In this document: positions 16,720-25,767 of the stretch, piece after piece
Numbering within the stretch: position 1 is the stretch's first letter
Layout: every line of letters begins with the position of its first letter
DNA from: Lysinibacillus fusiformis
Lineage (GTDB): Bacteria; Bacillota; Bacilli; Bacillales_A; Planococcaceae
Direction: 5' to 3'
Length of the DNA stretch: 64,000 bases
Assembly (NCBI GenBank): GCA_030027265.1
Contig: JASENG010000007.1
Coordinates: forward strand, 62,001 to 126,000
Position numbers and translations under genes: made by a program
The notes under the pieces: generated by a model
The model's database searches: none
The model's input: the letters and a program-made list of their open reading frames with translations, nothing else
What the model was told of the DNA's origin: nothing

Positions 16720-17058
16720 ATGAAACCTTGGCTAAAGGTCTTTCTAGCATCCTTGCTGGAAGTATTTTGGGTAATTGGCTTGGCCCATGCAGATGAGTTT
16801 TGGGAATGGGGAGGAACAATCCTGGCAATCGTAATCTGTAACTACTTATTGATTAAGGCAACCTCTGAGCTTCCAACTGGTACGGTTTATGCCGTATTTG
16901 TGGGACTAGGGACAGCAGGGGCAGTACTTTCCGAAATCTTGTTCTTTGGAGAGCCATTTAACATGATTAAAATTCTATTAATTGTATTGTTGTTAATAGG
17001 GGTAATTGGTTTGAAGCTCGTGACAGATGATCAAAAGCAGGAAGAGGTGGCTGAATAA
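16720..17058 (+). CDS. gdnC: guanidinium exporter subunit, SMR family (GdnC/YkkC)
   Basis: 112 residues, four membrane helices, the small-multidrug-resistance plan. The key membrane Glu is E14 ([14 protein letters not shown]), followed by the family motif [14 protein letters not shown]. The C-terminus has an acidic tail, as in B. subtilis YkkC. The last base overlaps the start of the partner gene. With GdnD it forms a heterodimeric guanidinium/proton antiporter in the Bacillus system. Riboswitch control supports guanidinium rather than general drug efflux. Confidence 0.9.
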   Translation: MKPWLKVFLASLLEVFWVIGLAHADEFWEWGGTILAIVICNYLLIKATSELPTGTVYAVFVGLGTAGAVLSEILFFGEPFNMIKILLIVLLLIGVIGLKLVTDDQKQEEVAE

Positions 17059-17372
17059 TGGCGTGGATCGCGTTAATCACGGCAGGGTTATTTGAAACCT
17101 TTGGCGTAGCAATGATGAATCAATACAGTATGAGCCGGAATTGGAAGCCGCTAGCTTTGCTGCTGGTTGGTTTTTGCATCAGTTTATTTTTACTCGACTA
17201 TTCCATGCACACCATCTCAATGGGTACAGCTTATGCCATCTGGACGGGGATTGGGGTAGTAGGCGGCACAATCGTAGGCATGCTTTTCTACGGGGAGTCT
17301 AGGAATTGGAAAAGGATTTTATTTATTTTTATTATTTTATGTGCCAGTGTTGGATTGAAGATAGTTTCGTAA
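17058..17372 (+). CDS. gdnD: guanidinium exporter subunit, SMR family (GdnD/YkkD)
   Basis: 104 residues, four membrane helices, with E13 in GLFETFGVAMMNQYS and the motif GTAYAIWTGIGVVGG. Closely resembles YkkD (MNQYAK..., GTAYAVWTGIG..., ending VGLKI). It is translationally coupled to gdnC. No terminator is obvious; the 220 bp after it contain nothing else I recognise. Confidence 0.9.
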   Translation: MAWIALITAGLFETFGVAMMNQYSMSRNWKPLALLLVGFCISLFLLDYSMHTISMGTAYAIWTGIGVVGGTIVGMLFYGESRNWKRILFIFIILCASVGLKIVS

Positions 17373-17590
17373 CATAGAGAGAGCTCTGGGGCTGAAGGAA
17401 CCTAAGAGATTATTGCTTCTAGTGGAATTCTAAGAACATCGACGAATCAGTAGTGCGAATAAATAAAGCCAGACTGAATTGAAGCCTTAAAGGCCGCAGT
17501 CTCAAGAAACGAAAATATATTTTGAAGTTTGGAATATGAGAAATTCTATAATAATGTATAAAGACATATCTACTTGAGGAGTGGGGAAAA

Positions 17591-18151
17591 TTGAGTAAGC
17601 ATCATTACTTTCTAGCAGCCAAGCTTTCGAATGAAGCGAAGGATTTTTTAAAAAATTGGGCTGAGGCAAATCAATCCGAATTTCCTTTTGCCAGATGGGT
17701 GCATCATGAGGATTATCATATCACCTTAGCATTTTTGGGATTTGCTGAAGAAGCGATCAAACAGGATGTCATCGATACGATGCCGCGAATTTTAAAAGAA
17801 GAAGGACCCTTTACATTAACGCTAAATAAGATCGGGACATTTGGGCCTCACAAAAAGCCTCGCATCTTTTGGGCGGATGTGGAAGAATCAGAAGCCTTAA
17901 ATCAGGTACAAAAAAAGGTTCATCGTCAATGTATTGAAATTGGCTTTCAACTGGATAAAAAACCGTTTCGGCCACATATTACATTAGCAAGGAAGTGGCA
18001 GGGGGAGGAAGATTTTGTTCCTGATAAATTAACGGAATTCGAGGAACGTCTTTCATTTACAGTGAATGAAGTGGTACTTTACGAAACGCATTTGGACAAG
18101 ACACCCAAATATCATGAATATGCTCGTTTTTCATTGGAGAAAGGGGAGTAA
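17591..18151 (+). CDS. thpR: RNA 2',3'-cyclic phosphodiesterase (2H family)
   Basis: 186 residues, the usual length. The two catalytic H-x-T-x motifs are both present: HITL at H43 and HITL at H127. Start TTG 17591 with GAGGAGTGGGG five bases upstream. The family opens 2',3'-cyclic phosphates on RNA ends and was first described as a 2'-5' RNA ligase. Single gene. Confidence 0.88.
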   Translation: MSKHHYFLAAKLSNEAKDFLKNWAEANQSEFPFARWVHHEDYHITLAFLGFAEEAIKQDVIDTMPRILKEEGPFTLTLNKIGTFGPHKKPRIFWADVEESEALNQVQKKVHRQCIEIGFQLDKKPFRPHITLARKWQGEEDFVPDKLTEFEERLSFTVNEVVLYETHLDKTPKYHEYARFSLEKGE

Positions 18152-18160
18152 GATACGAAA

Positions 18161-18194
18161 AAAGGTATGGCCGATAATCGAACCATACCTTTTC
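18161..18194. terminator. bidirectional terminator
   Basis: AAAAGGTATGG / CCATACCTTTT stem with a 12-base loop between the convergent thpR and GNAT genes. Confidence 0.75.
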
Positions 18195-18197
18195 CAT

Positions 18198-18719
18198 TTA
18201 ACGTGCCGTATTTAAGATTTCGTTTATGTCATCCCAAGCAAATACGAGTTCATATAAAATTTTTCCACCAATTTCAATTTCAACACGATCCAGTAATTTT
18301 CCGCCAATTGCCTTATAAAAGTTTTTAGCGGGATTGTCTTCCAGCACAAAGATAATCATCGAAGGGAAGCCTAAAGCATGTATACCTTTTACGATTGCTT
18401 CAAAAAGCAGTTTACCAGTTCCTTGACTCTGATAATCTTCTAATATATAAATGGCCGTTAATTCACCAGGGTAATCGTCGTATTCACCGTTCACAGCTTT
18501 TCCGCCAGAGGCAAAGCCAACAACTTCACCGCCATTCGTTTCGGCTACATAGACATAGCATTGTGGGATAATACTCTTCCAAATGCTTTCCCTCTGCCCA
18601 TAGGACATATTTTCTAAATAATCATCAGGAACGATATTTTTATATGTAGTTCGCCAAGTATCTACTTGAACCTTAGCTATTGCTTTTGCATCGTCTATGG
18701 TTGCTTCTCTAATTTTCAT
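18198..18719 (-). CDS. GNAT-family N-acetyltransferase
   Basis: 173 residues. MKIREATIDDAKAIAKVQVDTW is the classic GNAT opening (shown here split from its full run: starts MKIREATIDD, then AKAIAKVQVDTW). Acetyl-CoA-binding motif A appears as YQSQGTGKLLFEA. I choose the ATG at 18719 because GAGGGGG lies six bases upstream; an ATG two codons earlier directly abuts that site. Resembles Bacillus YkwB/PaiA-like acetyltransferases; substrate unknown. Confidence 0.8.
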   Translation of the reverse strand: MKIREATIDDAKAIAKVQVDTWRTTYKNIVPDDYLENMSYGQRESIWKSIIPQCYVYVAETNGGEVVGFASGGKAVNGEYDDYPGELTAIYILEDYQSQGTGKLLFEAIVKGIHALGFPSMIIFVLEDNPAKNFYKAIGGKLLDRVEIEIGGKILYELVFAWDDINEILNTAR

Positions 18720-18921
18720 ATACATCCCCCTCTACTTCTCAAAAAAGCTAGATAGATTTAATGATAATCTAGTTTATAGCTGAAAAAAAGGTTGGAAAGT
18801 CTGATAAATTATAAAAAATTCAATCCAAACTTCTCTTAAAGGTTTTCTGCCATTTCTCGTGTATAATAAACTTAAGCAAATTAAACGATCAAATCGCGAG
18901 TAAATAGGAGTGAAGGCACCA

Positions 18922-19281
18922 GTGATAGAATGGATTTTGATTATCTTACTTGTGGCATTTATCGTCTATCGATTAACGCCTACAAAGGGAATTAAGACAA
19001 TCACGACACAAGAACTAAAAACGATGCTATATGATCCCGATAAGGTATTCATAGACGTTCGTTCCCCGATGGAATATAAGGCGCAACACATTGAACAGTT
19101 TCAAAATATTCCGCTTAAATCTTCTTTCAAAGATTTGCCAAAGGATAAAGAGATTGTGGTAATTTGCCAAACAGGTATAAGAAGCAATCAAGCCTGCAAA
19201 AAAATAAAAAGACGCGGCCATACAAATATCACGAACGTTCGTGGCGGGTTAAGCCACTGGAATTTTAAAGGGGGAAAATAA
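18922..19281 (+). CDS. membrane-anchored rhodanese-like sulfurtransferase
   Basis: 119 residues from GTG 18922 (GGAG 11 bases upstream; a GTG at 18910 overlaps that site). One N-terminal helix (about residues 2-17) followed by a single rhodanese domain with the active-site loop CQTGIRS. It is followed after one base by another rhodanese gene, so both are co-transcribed. They may relay sulfane sulfur, one at the membrane and one in the cytoplasm; this pairing role is inference. Confidence 0.8.
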   Translation: MIEWILIILLVAFIVYRLTPTKGIKTITTQELKTMLYDPDKVFIDVRSPMEYKAQHIEQFQNIPLKSSFKDLPKDKEIVVICQTGIRSNQACKKIKRRGHTNITNVRGGLSHWNFKGGK

Positions 19282-19282
19282 T

Positions 19283-19579
19283 ATGAAAGAAATTACACCT
19301 CAGGAATTACAACAACGTCTAGAAAACGGGGAGCAATTAAATTTAATCGATGTGCGTGAAACCGATGAGGTTCAAGCAGGGCATATTCCTGGCATTACGC
19401 ATATTCCACTAGGGTTACTCGAATTCCGTACCCATGAACTAGACAAAAACAAGCCATATATTATGGTTTGCCGTTCTGGTGGACGCAGCGGGAGAGCCAC
19501 AGAATTTCTGCAAAGCCAAGGTTTTGATGTTACGAATATGAATGGCGGCATGCTTGCTTGGGAAGGCGAAGTAGAATAA
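19283..19579 (+). CDS. cytoplasmic single-domain rhodanese
   Basis: 98 residues, no signal. Active-site Cys 63 in the loop CRSGGRS; the domain begins with ITPQELQQRL and holds LIDVRE and HIPGITHIP. RBS is AAAGGGGGAAA inside the end of the upstream gene. Thiosulfate or protein persulfide sulfurtransferase. Confidence 0.85.
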   Translation: MKEITPQELQQRLENGEQLNLIDVRETDEVQAGHIPGITHIPLGLLEFRTHELDKNKPYIMVCRSGGRSGRATEFLQSQGFDVTNMNGGMLAWEGEVE

Positions 19580-19741
19580 ACTCTACTTTTCAATGGATAA
19601 GGTAGTTTTACAAGGTCTAATTCAAAGTTTTTTTGGGTTTGGCCTTGTTTTTACTATACGAAGAAAATTTTAAAAACTATGACTTGAAGTGAATAATATA
19701 GAGCTTTTTTAAATATATTTAAAGTAAAGGAGTGATGTAAA

Positions 19742-19879
19742 GTGAGAATTCCTGCTTTGCCCCAAACAAAAGAGATAGGTTTAAAAAGAAGGGGGATTGT
19801 GTTTAGACTGCTTCGTCCTCTATTTTCAAAAAGAAATGGAAAAAAGCGATCCTTCGTACGAATTCCACCTAGAAAATAA
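19742..19879 (+). CDS. small basic protein, 45 residues
   Basis: GTG start with AAAGGAGTGATG six bases before it, a strong ribosome binding site. The product is very rich in Arg and Lys (for example LKRRGIVFRLLRPLFSKR and KKRSFVRIPPRK) and has no recognised family. A terminator follows immediately. The good RBS and the terminator argue for a real gene. Confidence 0.45.
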   Translation: MRIPALPQTKEIGLKRRGIVFRLLRPLFSKRNGKKRSFVRIPPRK

Positions 19880-19920
19880 AAAGCTGTTCGGAGGTCACGT
19901 TGACTTAGAACAGCTTTATT
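19879..19920. terminator. bidirectional terminator before helD
   Basis: AAAGCTGTTC / GAACAGCTTT stem with an 18-base loop, T-rich on both sides, between the small basic gene and the 3' end of helD. Confidence 0.65.
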
Positions 19921-19942
19921 ATTCTCCAATTTCTCCATACTT

Positions 19943-22222
19943 CTACACTTTGTTTACTGTTTTTGCTACCTCATCCAGTAAAAAGACATCCAGTCCTGGT
20001 CCAACTAAATATAATTCGTGCATAGCGCGGGTTAAGGCAACATATAGCAGCTTTCGGTCGATCACTGTATCGAAGTAGGGGATATCAAATGCGGCAATAA
20101 TAACCGCATCAAATTCAAGCCCTTTCGCCAAGTGACTTGGCACAACGAGAAGCTTGGAACCTCCAAGCTCTGATTCTTCACTCAACATCTCAGCAGGAAC
20201 TCCGGCTTTCGTTAATAGCTTCGTATAATTTGTTGCCTCGGCTGTTGTTTTACAAATGAGGGCAATGGATTTATGGCCATTTTGCCCGATAGATTGATAT
20301 AACTCGTTAATTTTTTCTGAATCAAATTCATCAGCTTTTACAAAAGTAGGTTCATTGCCGTGTCGTACAACTGGTTCAACTAGAGGCAAATCTTCATCCA
20401 TTTTCATAAGGATTTTATTGGCTATTTCCATAATTTCAATCGTCGTCCGATAGCTTTTTTGGAGGGTGAAATAGTTCGCACGCGGGAATAGTTCAAGGAC
20501 CGAATCCCATTCCGTCAATGATCGATAGCTATGGATACCCTGTGCTAAATCCCCAACCATGGTAAACATGTCCGTTTCAAGCCCATTTTGCAGGGCAGCC
20601 AGCTGAAATAAACTATAATCCTGCACTTCATCGATAAAGACCACACGCATCTTCCATTGGTCTGCAATCCCTTTGATTTTTGCATGCAAGTAGTAAAGTG
20701 CTGCCAAATCCTCTAATGCCCACTTTTCTTTTGCGTGTACCTGCAAGAACTTCTCCTGTTGATCGAATGTCCATTCAGGTGCAAGATCCTGGATAAGCTG
20801 TCGATCAGATAACAGCTTGCGATACATTTGCTTAATTTTCGCTTTTTCGAAACGCTTCATATAAGCAGTTGCGGTAGATTTTGCTTCCGCTGTAATTTTT
20901 GGAATTCGTTCATCCCGTTCATCGATGAATTTGGTAACGGTTTTCCGCCTTTTGTCAGGGTCGCGAAGCCCGCTTAAAGCTTTTCCGATCATATCTTCAT
21001 AACGGGTATTCAGAGATGAAAGAACTGCTTTGGATTTCCGTTTAACTTCCGTCTGCACAACCTTCTTAATGCGTTCAATCCGCTTTTCTATCGGCATATA
21101 GGCAAACTCTTCCAGAAACAGCTTTTTCAAGTGACTTCCACGCATAATGCGGTACTTTTCTATAAATACATCTTCATTGAATAGATTTGCTAAATTGCGT
21201 TCGTGAACTTTGATATATCGGTCCAGCAACTCTTTGTAAAATAAAGATCCCTTGATTTGGGGGATATTGAAAGAGGGAAGAGCATCCAGCCCTTCTTCCA
21301 CAATTGTTTCGAGCTGTTCGTTCGGATTTTGCAGTTTTAATTTAATGCCTGTCGCATTTTGGACGTATTCTGCATAGGTTGTTTGGCAAATTTGTTCCAC
21401 GCCAAGCTCTGGCAAGACATCGCCGATATATTCGATAAATAATTTGTTCGGCGCCAGAATCATCAGCTGCTCTGGATTGAAGTGTTCGCCCATTGTATAA
21501 AGGAAGTAAGAGATTCGGTGAAGGGCAATCGTTGTTTTTCCACTTCCTGCAGCTCCTTGTACGAGAATCGGCTGCTTTAAATGCGCGCGGATAATTTCAT
21601 TTTGTTCTTTTTGAATGGTCGCGACGATTTCGGTTAAGCGTACATCGGCTTTCCCGGATAGCGCCTCCTGCAAAAGGTCATCATTGGTTGTTAAATCAAC
21701 ATCCTGGTAGCTTAACAATTCACCATCTTCAATTTTATATTGGCGTTTTGAGAACAAATGCCCTGTATAAACTTCGTCGCGTACAGGATATGAAATCTCG
21801 CCCAGTCGGCCGTCATAATATACATTTGCTACTGGAGAACGCCAGTCTACAATGATTGGCTCGAAGGTTTCGTTATGGAAAAGGGAGGTTTTTCCGATAT
21901 ATAAAAGCTCCTCAAGCTCACCTGTACGTTGGAAGTGAATGCGGGCAAAATAAGGTTTCTTCTTAACGGCTTCCAAGCTTTCCTTTTGATTCAACGCTAA
22001 TTCGAAAAAGCGGGAATTTGTTAGGATATTGATATAACTATCACTGGAATCAATATATTCGAGGTTTGCCATGGACTCTTTAATTTTGGCTTGTACTGCT
22101 TTTAAGTCTCTTTGGGATGCCTCTAGGAGCTCGCTCATATAGTGTTTTGTGTACTCTAATCGTTCAACTTCTTTTTGAAATTCGGGATTCTGGATGGTGC
22201 TGCGTTCATCTTGCTCGGCCAC
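19943..22222 (-). CDS. helD: RNA polymerase-recycling helicase-like ATPase HelD
   Basis: 759 residues, superfamily I. An N-terminal coiled coil (about 10-55) precedes a split helicase core with Walker A GAAGSGKT at 223-230, Walker B FIDEVQDYS, and motif IV-VI segments QKSYRTTIEI and YVALTRAMHEL. The N-terminal coiled-coil plus UvrD-type core is the plan of HelD, which in Bacillus pries stalled RNA polymerase off DNA and nucleic acid. Length matches the family (about 770). Single gene. Confidence 0.88.
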   Translation of the reverse strand: MAEQDERSTIQNPEFQKEVERLEYTKHYMSELLEASQRDLKAVQAKIKESMANLEYIDSSDSYINILTNSRFFELALNQKESLEAVKKKPYFARIHFQRTGELEELLYIGKTSLFHNETFEPIIVDWRSPVANVYYDGRLGEISYPVRDEVYTGHLFSKRQYKIEDGELLSYQDVDLTTNDDLLQEALSGKADVRLTEIVATIQKEQNEIIRAHLKQPILVQGAAGSGKTTIALHRISYFLYTMGEHFNPEQLMILAPNKLFIEYIGDVLPELGVEQICQTTYAEYVQNATGIKLKLQNPNEQLETIVEEGLDALPSFNIPQIKGSLFYKELLDRYIKVHERNLANLFNEDVFIEKYRIMRGSHLKKLFLEEFAYMPIEKRIERIKKVVQTEVKRKSKAVLSSLNTRYEDMIGKALSGLRDPDKRRKTVTKFIDERDERIPKITAEAKSTATAYMKRFEKAKIKQMYRKLLSDRQLIQDLAPEWTFDQQEKFLQVHAKEKWALEDLAALYYLHAKIKGIADQWKMRVVFIDEVQDYSLFQLAALQNGLETDMFTMVGDLAQGIHSYRSLTEWDSVLELFPRANYFTLQKSYRTTIEIMEIANKILMKMDEDLPLVEPVVRHGNEPTFVKADEFDSEKINELYQSIGQNGHKSIALICKTTAEATNYTKLLTKAGVPAEMLSEESELGGSKLLVVPSHLAKGLEFDAVIIAAFDIPYFDTVIDRKLLYVALTRAMHELYLVGPGLDVFLLDEVAKTVNKV

Positions 22223-22368
22223 TTTCGATCAATCCTCCAATCATTCAGGTAATTACGTGCAAAAAAAGCTAGATATTTATCTTACTAAATTTTCCTTATG
22301 AAGTGAAGTTATGTATAAATGTTTTTTCAGATAATTTAATTTAGGCAAGTATTTTGGGGAGGGCGAAG

Positions 22369-22558
22369 ATGGTGAAATTAGCAGTACGGCCTATTATCAT
22401 ATCTGGCAACAATTTTATTTCTCTACTTTTTGCCGTTAGATGAAGAACTATCACGGGATATCAAGTATATTTTGTTAATGGCCTTTGCAATTCTTGCTAT
22501 GACCTTTTTCGTAAAAAAATCGAAAGCCGCTTCCATTCGATTGTGGAAACGGCTTTGA
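22369..22558 (+). pseudogene. frameshifted small membrane-protein gene
   Basis: ATG 22369 has a very good GGGAGGG site, but the frame stops after about 24 codons. A shift of one base near 22395 opens a second frame reading two hydrophobic helices (SYLATILFLYFLPLDEE and ILLMAFAILAMTFFVKK) to 22558. Together this looks like one small two-helix protein broken by a single frameshift. The frame's last ten codons run through a terminator hairpin, so the original end is uncertain. A sequencing error is the main alternative. Confidence 0.4.
22511..22556 (-). terminator. terminator of the copCD-like operon
   Basis: AAAGCCG-x-TTCCA / TGGAA-x-CGGCTTT; on the minus strand followed by CGATTTTTTT. Confidence 0.7.
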
Positions 22559-22562
22559 TTAA

Positions 22563-23645
22563 CTATTGAATGCTCAACATTAAGGCTAGGTAACCGCTAA
22601 AAACAAGAAATAGCCCCATCAGGAATGTCATAGTCGCATGTCCTTTCTTTATGAAAGAGAAAAGCATCAATACGAGGAACAGAAGGGCGACAAAGCCTAG
22701 CATGATCGCTGTCATATTTGGTGCAAATTGAACGGTCATATTTTCTTGAATGGCCCCTTGATAAACGAGATTAAATAGCTGGGAGACATTGTCTCCCGAA
22801 ATAGCTGTTTCTCTAGGAGGCGATTGTTGCCCAAGACTGGCTGTTACTGCAAAAATGACCAGCATTAGTATGCTTTCGGCTTTTCCCCATGGAAGGGGGT
22901 TAAAGCTTGAATCTGATTGGACCTTCTTTTTAATCAATAGACTGTTGATGGCAGCGAAAACGATTAATGGGATGATTAACAGATGTTTTATTAACAACAT
23001 TTGCCCGTAAGGAATAGGCCAAGAATTTGTATAGTCATCCACAATGATATTCATTAAAAATAGGCCGCTGACAATTGTTAGGATAAAACAGGCTAGAGCA
23101 ACAGGTGTAAACCACTTTAAAAAGTTCGTCCAGTTTTGATGATTTCTTGAAAACCAACTGATGACAAGCAATACGCCAACCCAGACAGAAACAGCTGTAA
23201 AGTGTAGTGTGTCGCTTATAAATCCCCAAACTTGCGTGTAGGAACTAGCGTGACTCGACCATCCCAAAGCGAGTATTAAGATAAAGGTAATTGCTAAACC
23301 CATGGAACTGAATAATTTTGCTTGATAATCGAAAAGGTAGATGTAAATTAATAAAATGGCTGAAATAATAAATGTGAAGAGCCATGCCTTTCCTACCTCG
23401 AAAGTTAATAGGACTGATTGTAAAGTATCACTCAAGCCTCCATTTGGTACTAGGTACACCAAAATCTGCAGCACCGGGAAAAAGGAAAAAAGGGCGATTC
23501 CTATAGTGGAAATGACCAGTGCTCCTCTAGGAACCTGAATTGTTGGCCGCTTGTTGGCCGGAATTAAAAATAATATAAAGCTGCCCGTTAAAATGGCGAA
23601 ACAAAGATAAACCAAAGCCTGACTGATCATACTTAAGATTGCCAT
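22563..23645 (-). CDS. CopD-family copper resistance membrane protein
   Basis: 360 residues, about nine membrane helices, CopD domain (GWSSHASSYTQVWGFISDTLHF, and a later WPIPYGQMLLIKHLL). It starts three bases after the CopC-like gene stops. In many Bacillales the two are fused (YcnJ); here they are separate. The family takes up copper across the membrane together with a CopC metallochaperone. Confidence 0.82.
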   Translation of the reverse strand: MAILSMISQALVYLCFAILTGSFILFLIPANKRPTIQVPRGALVISTIGIALFSFFPVLQILVYLVPNGGLSDTLQSVLLTFEVGKAWLFTFIISAILLIYIYLFDYQAKLFSSMGLAITFILILALGWSSHASSYTQVWGFISDTLHFTAVSVWVGVLLVISWFSRNHQNWTNFLKWFTPVALACFILTIVSGLFLMNIIVDDYTNSWPIPYGQMLLIKHLLIIPLIVFAAINSLLIKKKVQSDSSFNPLPWGKAESILMLVIFAVTASLGQQSPPRETAISGDNVSQLFNLVYQGAIQENMTVQFAPNMTAIMLGFVALLFLVLMLFSFIKKGHATMTFLMGLFLVFSGYLALMLSIQ

Positions 23646-23647
23646 AT

Positions 23648-24226
23648 CTATTGTTTCCTCTTAGCGATGAAAAGGAAGCTTCCAATAACAATCAATAAAA
23701 GCACGCCAATAAGTGATGGGACTAAATAAGATGGTGTGTCTTCTGGCGTCTCATTATCTGCTATTTCTTCTTCAGCCACCGTATCTGTCTCATCTGTATC
23801 CATAATGAGCTCTGCATCCGTAACTTCTGCTTGTGCCGGATTATTTTCCATATCCCCATTCGCCTCTGGGGCAGGCATATCGACTGTAAAGGGAACGTCA
23901 CCGTCCATGACATGTCCATCGGCACCGATAATATTCCAGCTAATCAGGTACTCACCGTTTTCGAGTAATGTTGAAAGTGAGCCGGTCAAGACATTTTCCG
24001 ACACCGCAATGTTATCTACTGGAATGGCTTCCCCGTCTACTTTTTGTAGGGTAAAGGAACTGCTTTGCTCGATTTTTCCTTCAAAGGTTAATGTAATTGC
24101 ATTTAATTGCCCAGTCAGCACCTCGCCGCTTTGGGGAGAAGAGCTTTCCAAATGTGTATGGGCAAATGCAGAATTCGCAAAAGAAATTAAGAAGATAAAT
24201 GAAAAAATCAGGAATTTTTTTATCAT
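23648..24226 (-). CDS. CopC-type copper-binding protein, membrane-anchored
   Basis: 192 residues: a signal peptide (1-22, ending SAFA), a CopC domain with N-terminal His 23 after cleavage (HTHLESSSP) and a DGH motif near the end of the domain, an acidic low-complexity linker, and a C-terminal membrane helix with KRKQ anchor. The N-terminal His plus the later His are the expected copper ligands. Expressed with the CopD gene. Confidence 0.85.
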   Translation of the reverse strand: MIKKFLIFSFIFLISFANSAFAHTHLESSSPQSGEVLTGQLNAITLTFEGKIEQSSSFTLQKVDGEAIPVDNIAVSENVLTGSLSTLLENGEYLISWNIIGADGHVMDGDVPFTVDMPAPEANGDMENNPAQAEVTDAELIMDTDETDTVAEEEIADNETPEDTPSYLVPSLIGVLLLIVIGSFLFIAKRKQ

Positions 24227-24404
24227 AAAAACCCTCCAAATAAATGAGTTTGGATAAATTGTAGCATAATTCCATTGGTGAGCACCTATAGAAAGGGTTA
24301 TGTAATTGGGCTTGTTTGGATGTTTTCAACAATCCTATGAATTATGCGAAAAAATGAGGAGATTAGAGGCTGGCAGCTTGCCGTTTTTATTTGGAAATAA
24401 TAGA

Positions 24405-24445
24405 AGGTGTATGTAATGGTAGAGTAGTTCTGCTGCATACACCTT
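24405..24445 (-). terminator. terminator of the TetR-linked membrane gene
   Basis: AGGTGTATG / CATACACCT arms just past the stop codon; the T-tract on the minus strand is weak. Confidence 0.5.
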
Positions 24446-24453
24446 TCTGTCAT

Positions 24454-24984
24454 TTATTTAGATGCGATCTTTTTCGGAAACAGTAGGTAGGAGAGACTAA
24501 TTCCCCCATCGATCAGTAAAGCCAGTGACCAAATTCTCCAAACATTAAATAAGGCTTCTGTAGAGTTAGCGTTTAAAAAAGTAATCATTAGCCAAAAGAT
24601 TGCACTGCCAATAGCGTAAGCTAACACATGCCGTCCCCACATCTTTAGTTCGTAAAGACCTTTTTCAATTCCGTAAAGCAATTTTTTCGTGGATGCCTTT
24701 TTTAAAATATAGGTTTGGAATTTTTCGTCTGCCCATGCAATCATCTTTTTCCCATAAGCAATGGAGACGCCAATATAGATAACAGAAATTCCATGTGCGG
24801 TTGTTGCAACAGCACCCGATCGTAAATCAACAACAGTTAAAGCGATTAAAGCTAAGTCTATAAGAGGGGTTAATAAGAATAATACGATGCTTAAACGTTT
24901 TTGGTGTAAAACATAGCGAGCAAAAAGACCAGCTAAAATAACAATCCAAAATAGAATTTCGGCAGCGATAATCCATTTAATCAA
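24454..24984 (-). CDS. integral membrane protein controlled by divergent TetR
   Basis: 176 residues with about five hydrophobic helices (near 4-23, 31-52, 62-80, 118-137, 145-168) and a positively charged cytoplasmic loop in the middle. Start is TTG 24984, with AAAGGAG ten bases upstream; there is no ATG alternative. Family not recognised with confidence. The facing TetR gene and the tandem operators suggest an inducible membrane protein, perhaps for exporting or resisting a small molecule. Confidence 0.75.
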   Translation of the reverse strand: MIKWIIAAEILFWIVILAGLFARYVLHQKRLSIVLFLLTPLIDLALIALTVVDLRSGAVATTAHGISVIYIGVSIAYGKKMIAWADEKFQTYILKKASTKKLLYGIEKGLYELKMWGRHVLAYAIGSAIFWLMITFLNANSTEALFNVWRIWSLALLIDGGISLSYLLFPKKIASK

Positions 24985-25008
24985 CTTATGAAAGCTCCTT
25001 TTTATTTA

Positions 25009-25028
25009 TTTAATACATTTGTATTAAA
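25009..25028. promoter_or_regulatory. TetR operator 1
   Basis: Perfect inverted repeat TTTAATACA-TT-TGTATTAAA, 25 bp from the membrane gene start. A second copy of the core lies 38 bp away centre to centre. Confidence 0.75.
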
Positions 25029-25048
25029 ATATAACATAATGTTTTTAA

Positions 25049-25064
25049 TAATACAACTGTATTA
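25049..25064. promoter_or_regulatory. TetR operator 2
   Basis: TAATACA-AC-TGTATTA, same arms as operator 1. It overlaps the -35 position of the tetR promoter, so autorepression is expected. Confidence 0.75.
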
Positions 25065-25070
25065 AAAAGA

Positions 25071-25079
25071 TGCTATAAT
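25071..25079 (+). promoter_or_regulatory. extended -10 of the tetR promoter
   Basis: TGC-TATAAT ends seven bases before the ATG at 25086, so transcription is predicted to start at or within one base of the start codon. Confidence 0.6.
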
Positions 25080-25085
25080 TACTTT

Positions 25086-25658
25086 ATGCCAAAAATAGTG
25101 AATCATGAAGAAAGAAAAACATTAATTGCAAAATCAACATGGAATGTTATCGCTAGAGATGGATTGGAAGGGGCTTCTGTACGCTCGATTGCAAAGGAGG
25201 CAAATCTTTCTCTTGGTGCTGTTCGCCATTATTTCAATACACAAGAGGAATTACTTGAGTTTGCGATGGGATTAGTGGAAGAAAAAGTAACGGAACGAAT
25301 TATGGAACATACAAAGCAGCCGCAGCCGCCAAAACAGCTAGCATTGAATATGCTAATGGAGTTCATCCCCATTGGAGACCGTACAATCGAAATGCAGGTA
25401 TGGCTGGAATATATCTCTTACAAATTGAGAAAAAAGGAACTGGAGGAGGATTCGGTCCATCAGGGAATGGTATCGATGATGAGAAAATTGAATGAAAGTG
25501 GATTTTTAAAGAAGGACATAGATTTAGAGGAAGAAACTGTTCATTTACATGCATTGGTGGATGGGTTAGCGCTTCATATCTTGATGGGCATAGTGAAATT
25601 AGATGAAAAGCGGATACGTGCGTTAATTGCAAGGGAATTAGATAGGATTTTTACATAA
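25086..25658 (+). CDS. TetR/AcrR-family regulator, probably leaderless
   Basis: 190 residues. N-terminal helix-turn-helix (RSIAKEANLSLGAVRHYFNTQEELL) and a divergent, helical C-terminal ligand domain of about 130 residues. No Shine-Dalgarno sequence precedes the ATG and the -10 hexamer is only seven bases away. Likely represses itself and the divergent membrane gene through the two palindromes between them. Ligand unknown. Confidence 0.85.
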   Translation: MPKIVNHEERKTLIAKSTWNVIARDGLEGASVRSIAKEANLSLGAVRHYFNTQEELLEFAMGLVEEKVTERIMEHTKQPQPPKQLALNMLMEFIPIGDRTIEMQVWLEYISYKLRKKELEEDSVHQGMVSMMRKLNESGFLKKDIDLEEETVHLHALVDGLALHILMGIVKLDEKRIRALIARELDRIFT

Positions 25659-25767
25659 ATTTAAAATAAATCCTATAAATGATTCATTTAGGAACAATAT
25701 TATTGAGTTTGGAACAAGTCATGCAAAAGTAGATCTCAAATATTTTCTAGTAAAGGACGGTCCTGTT

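Noticed and set aside
19654-19938. 94-residue minus-strand frame before helD
   Set aside because: No ribosome site; it is opposite the small basic gene and a terminator.
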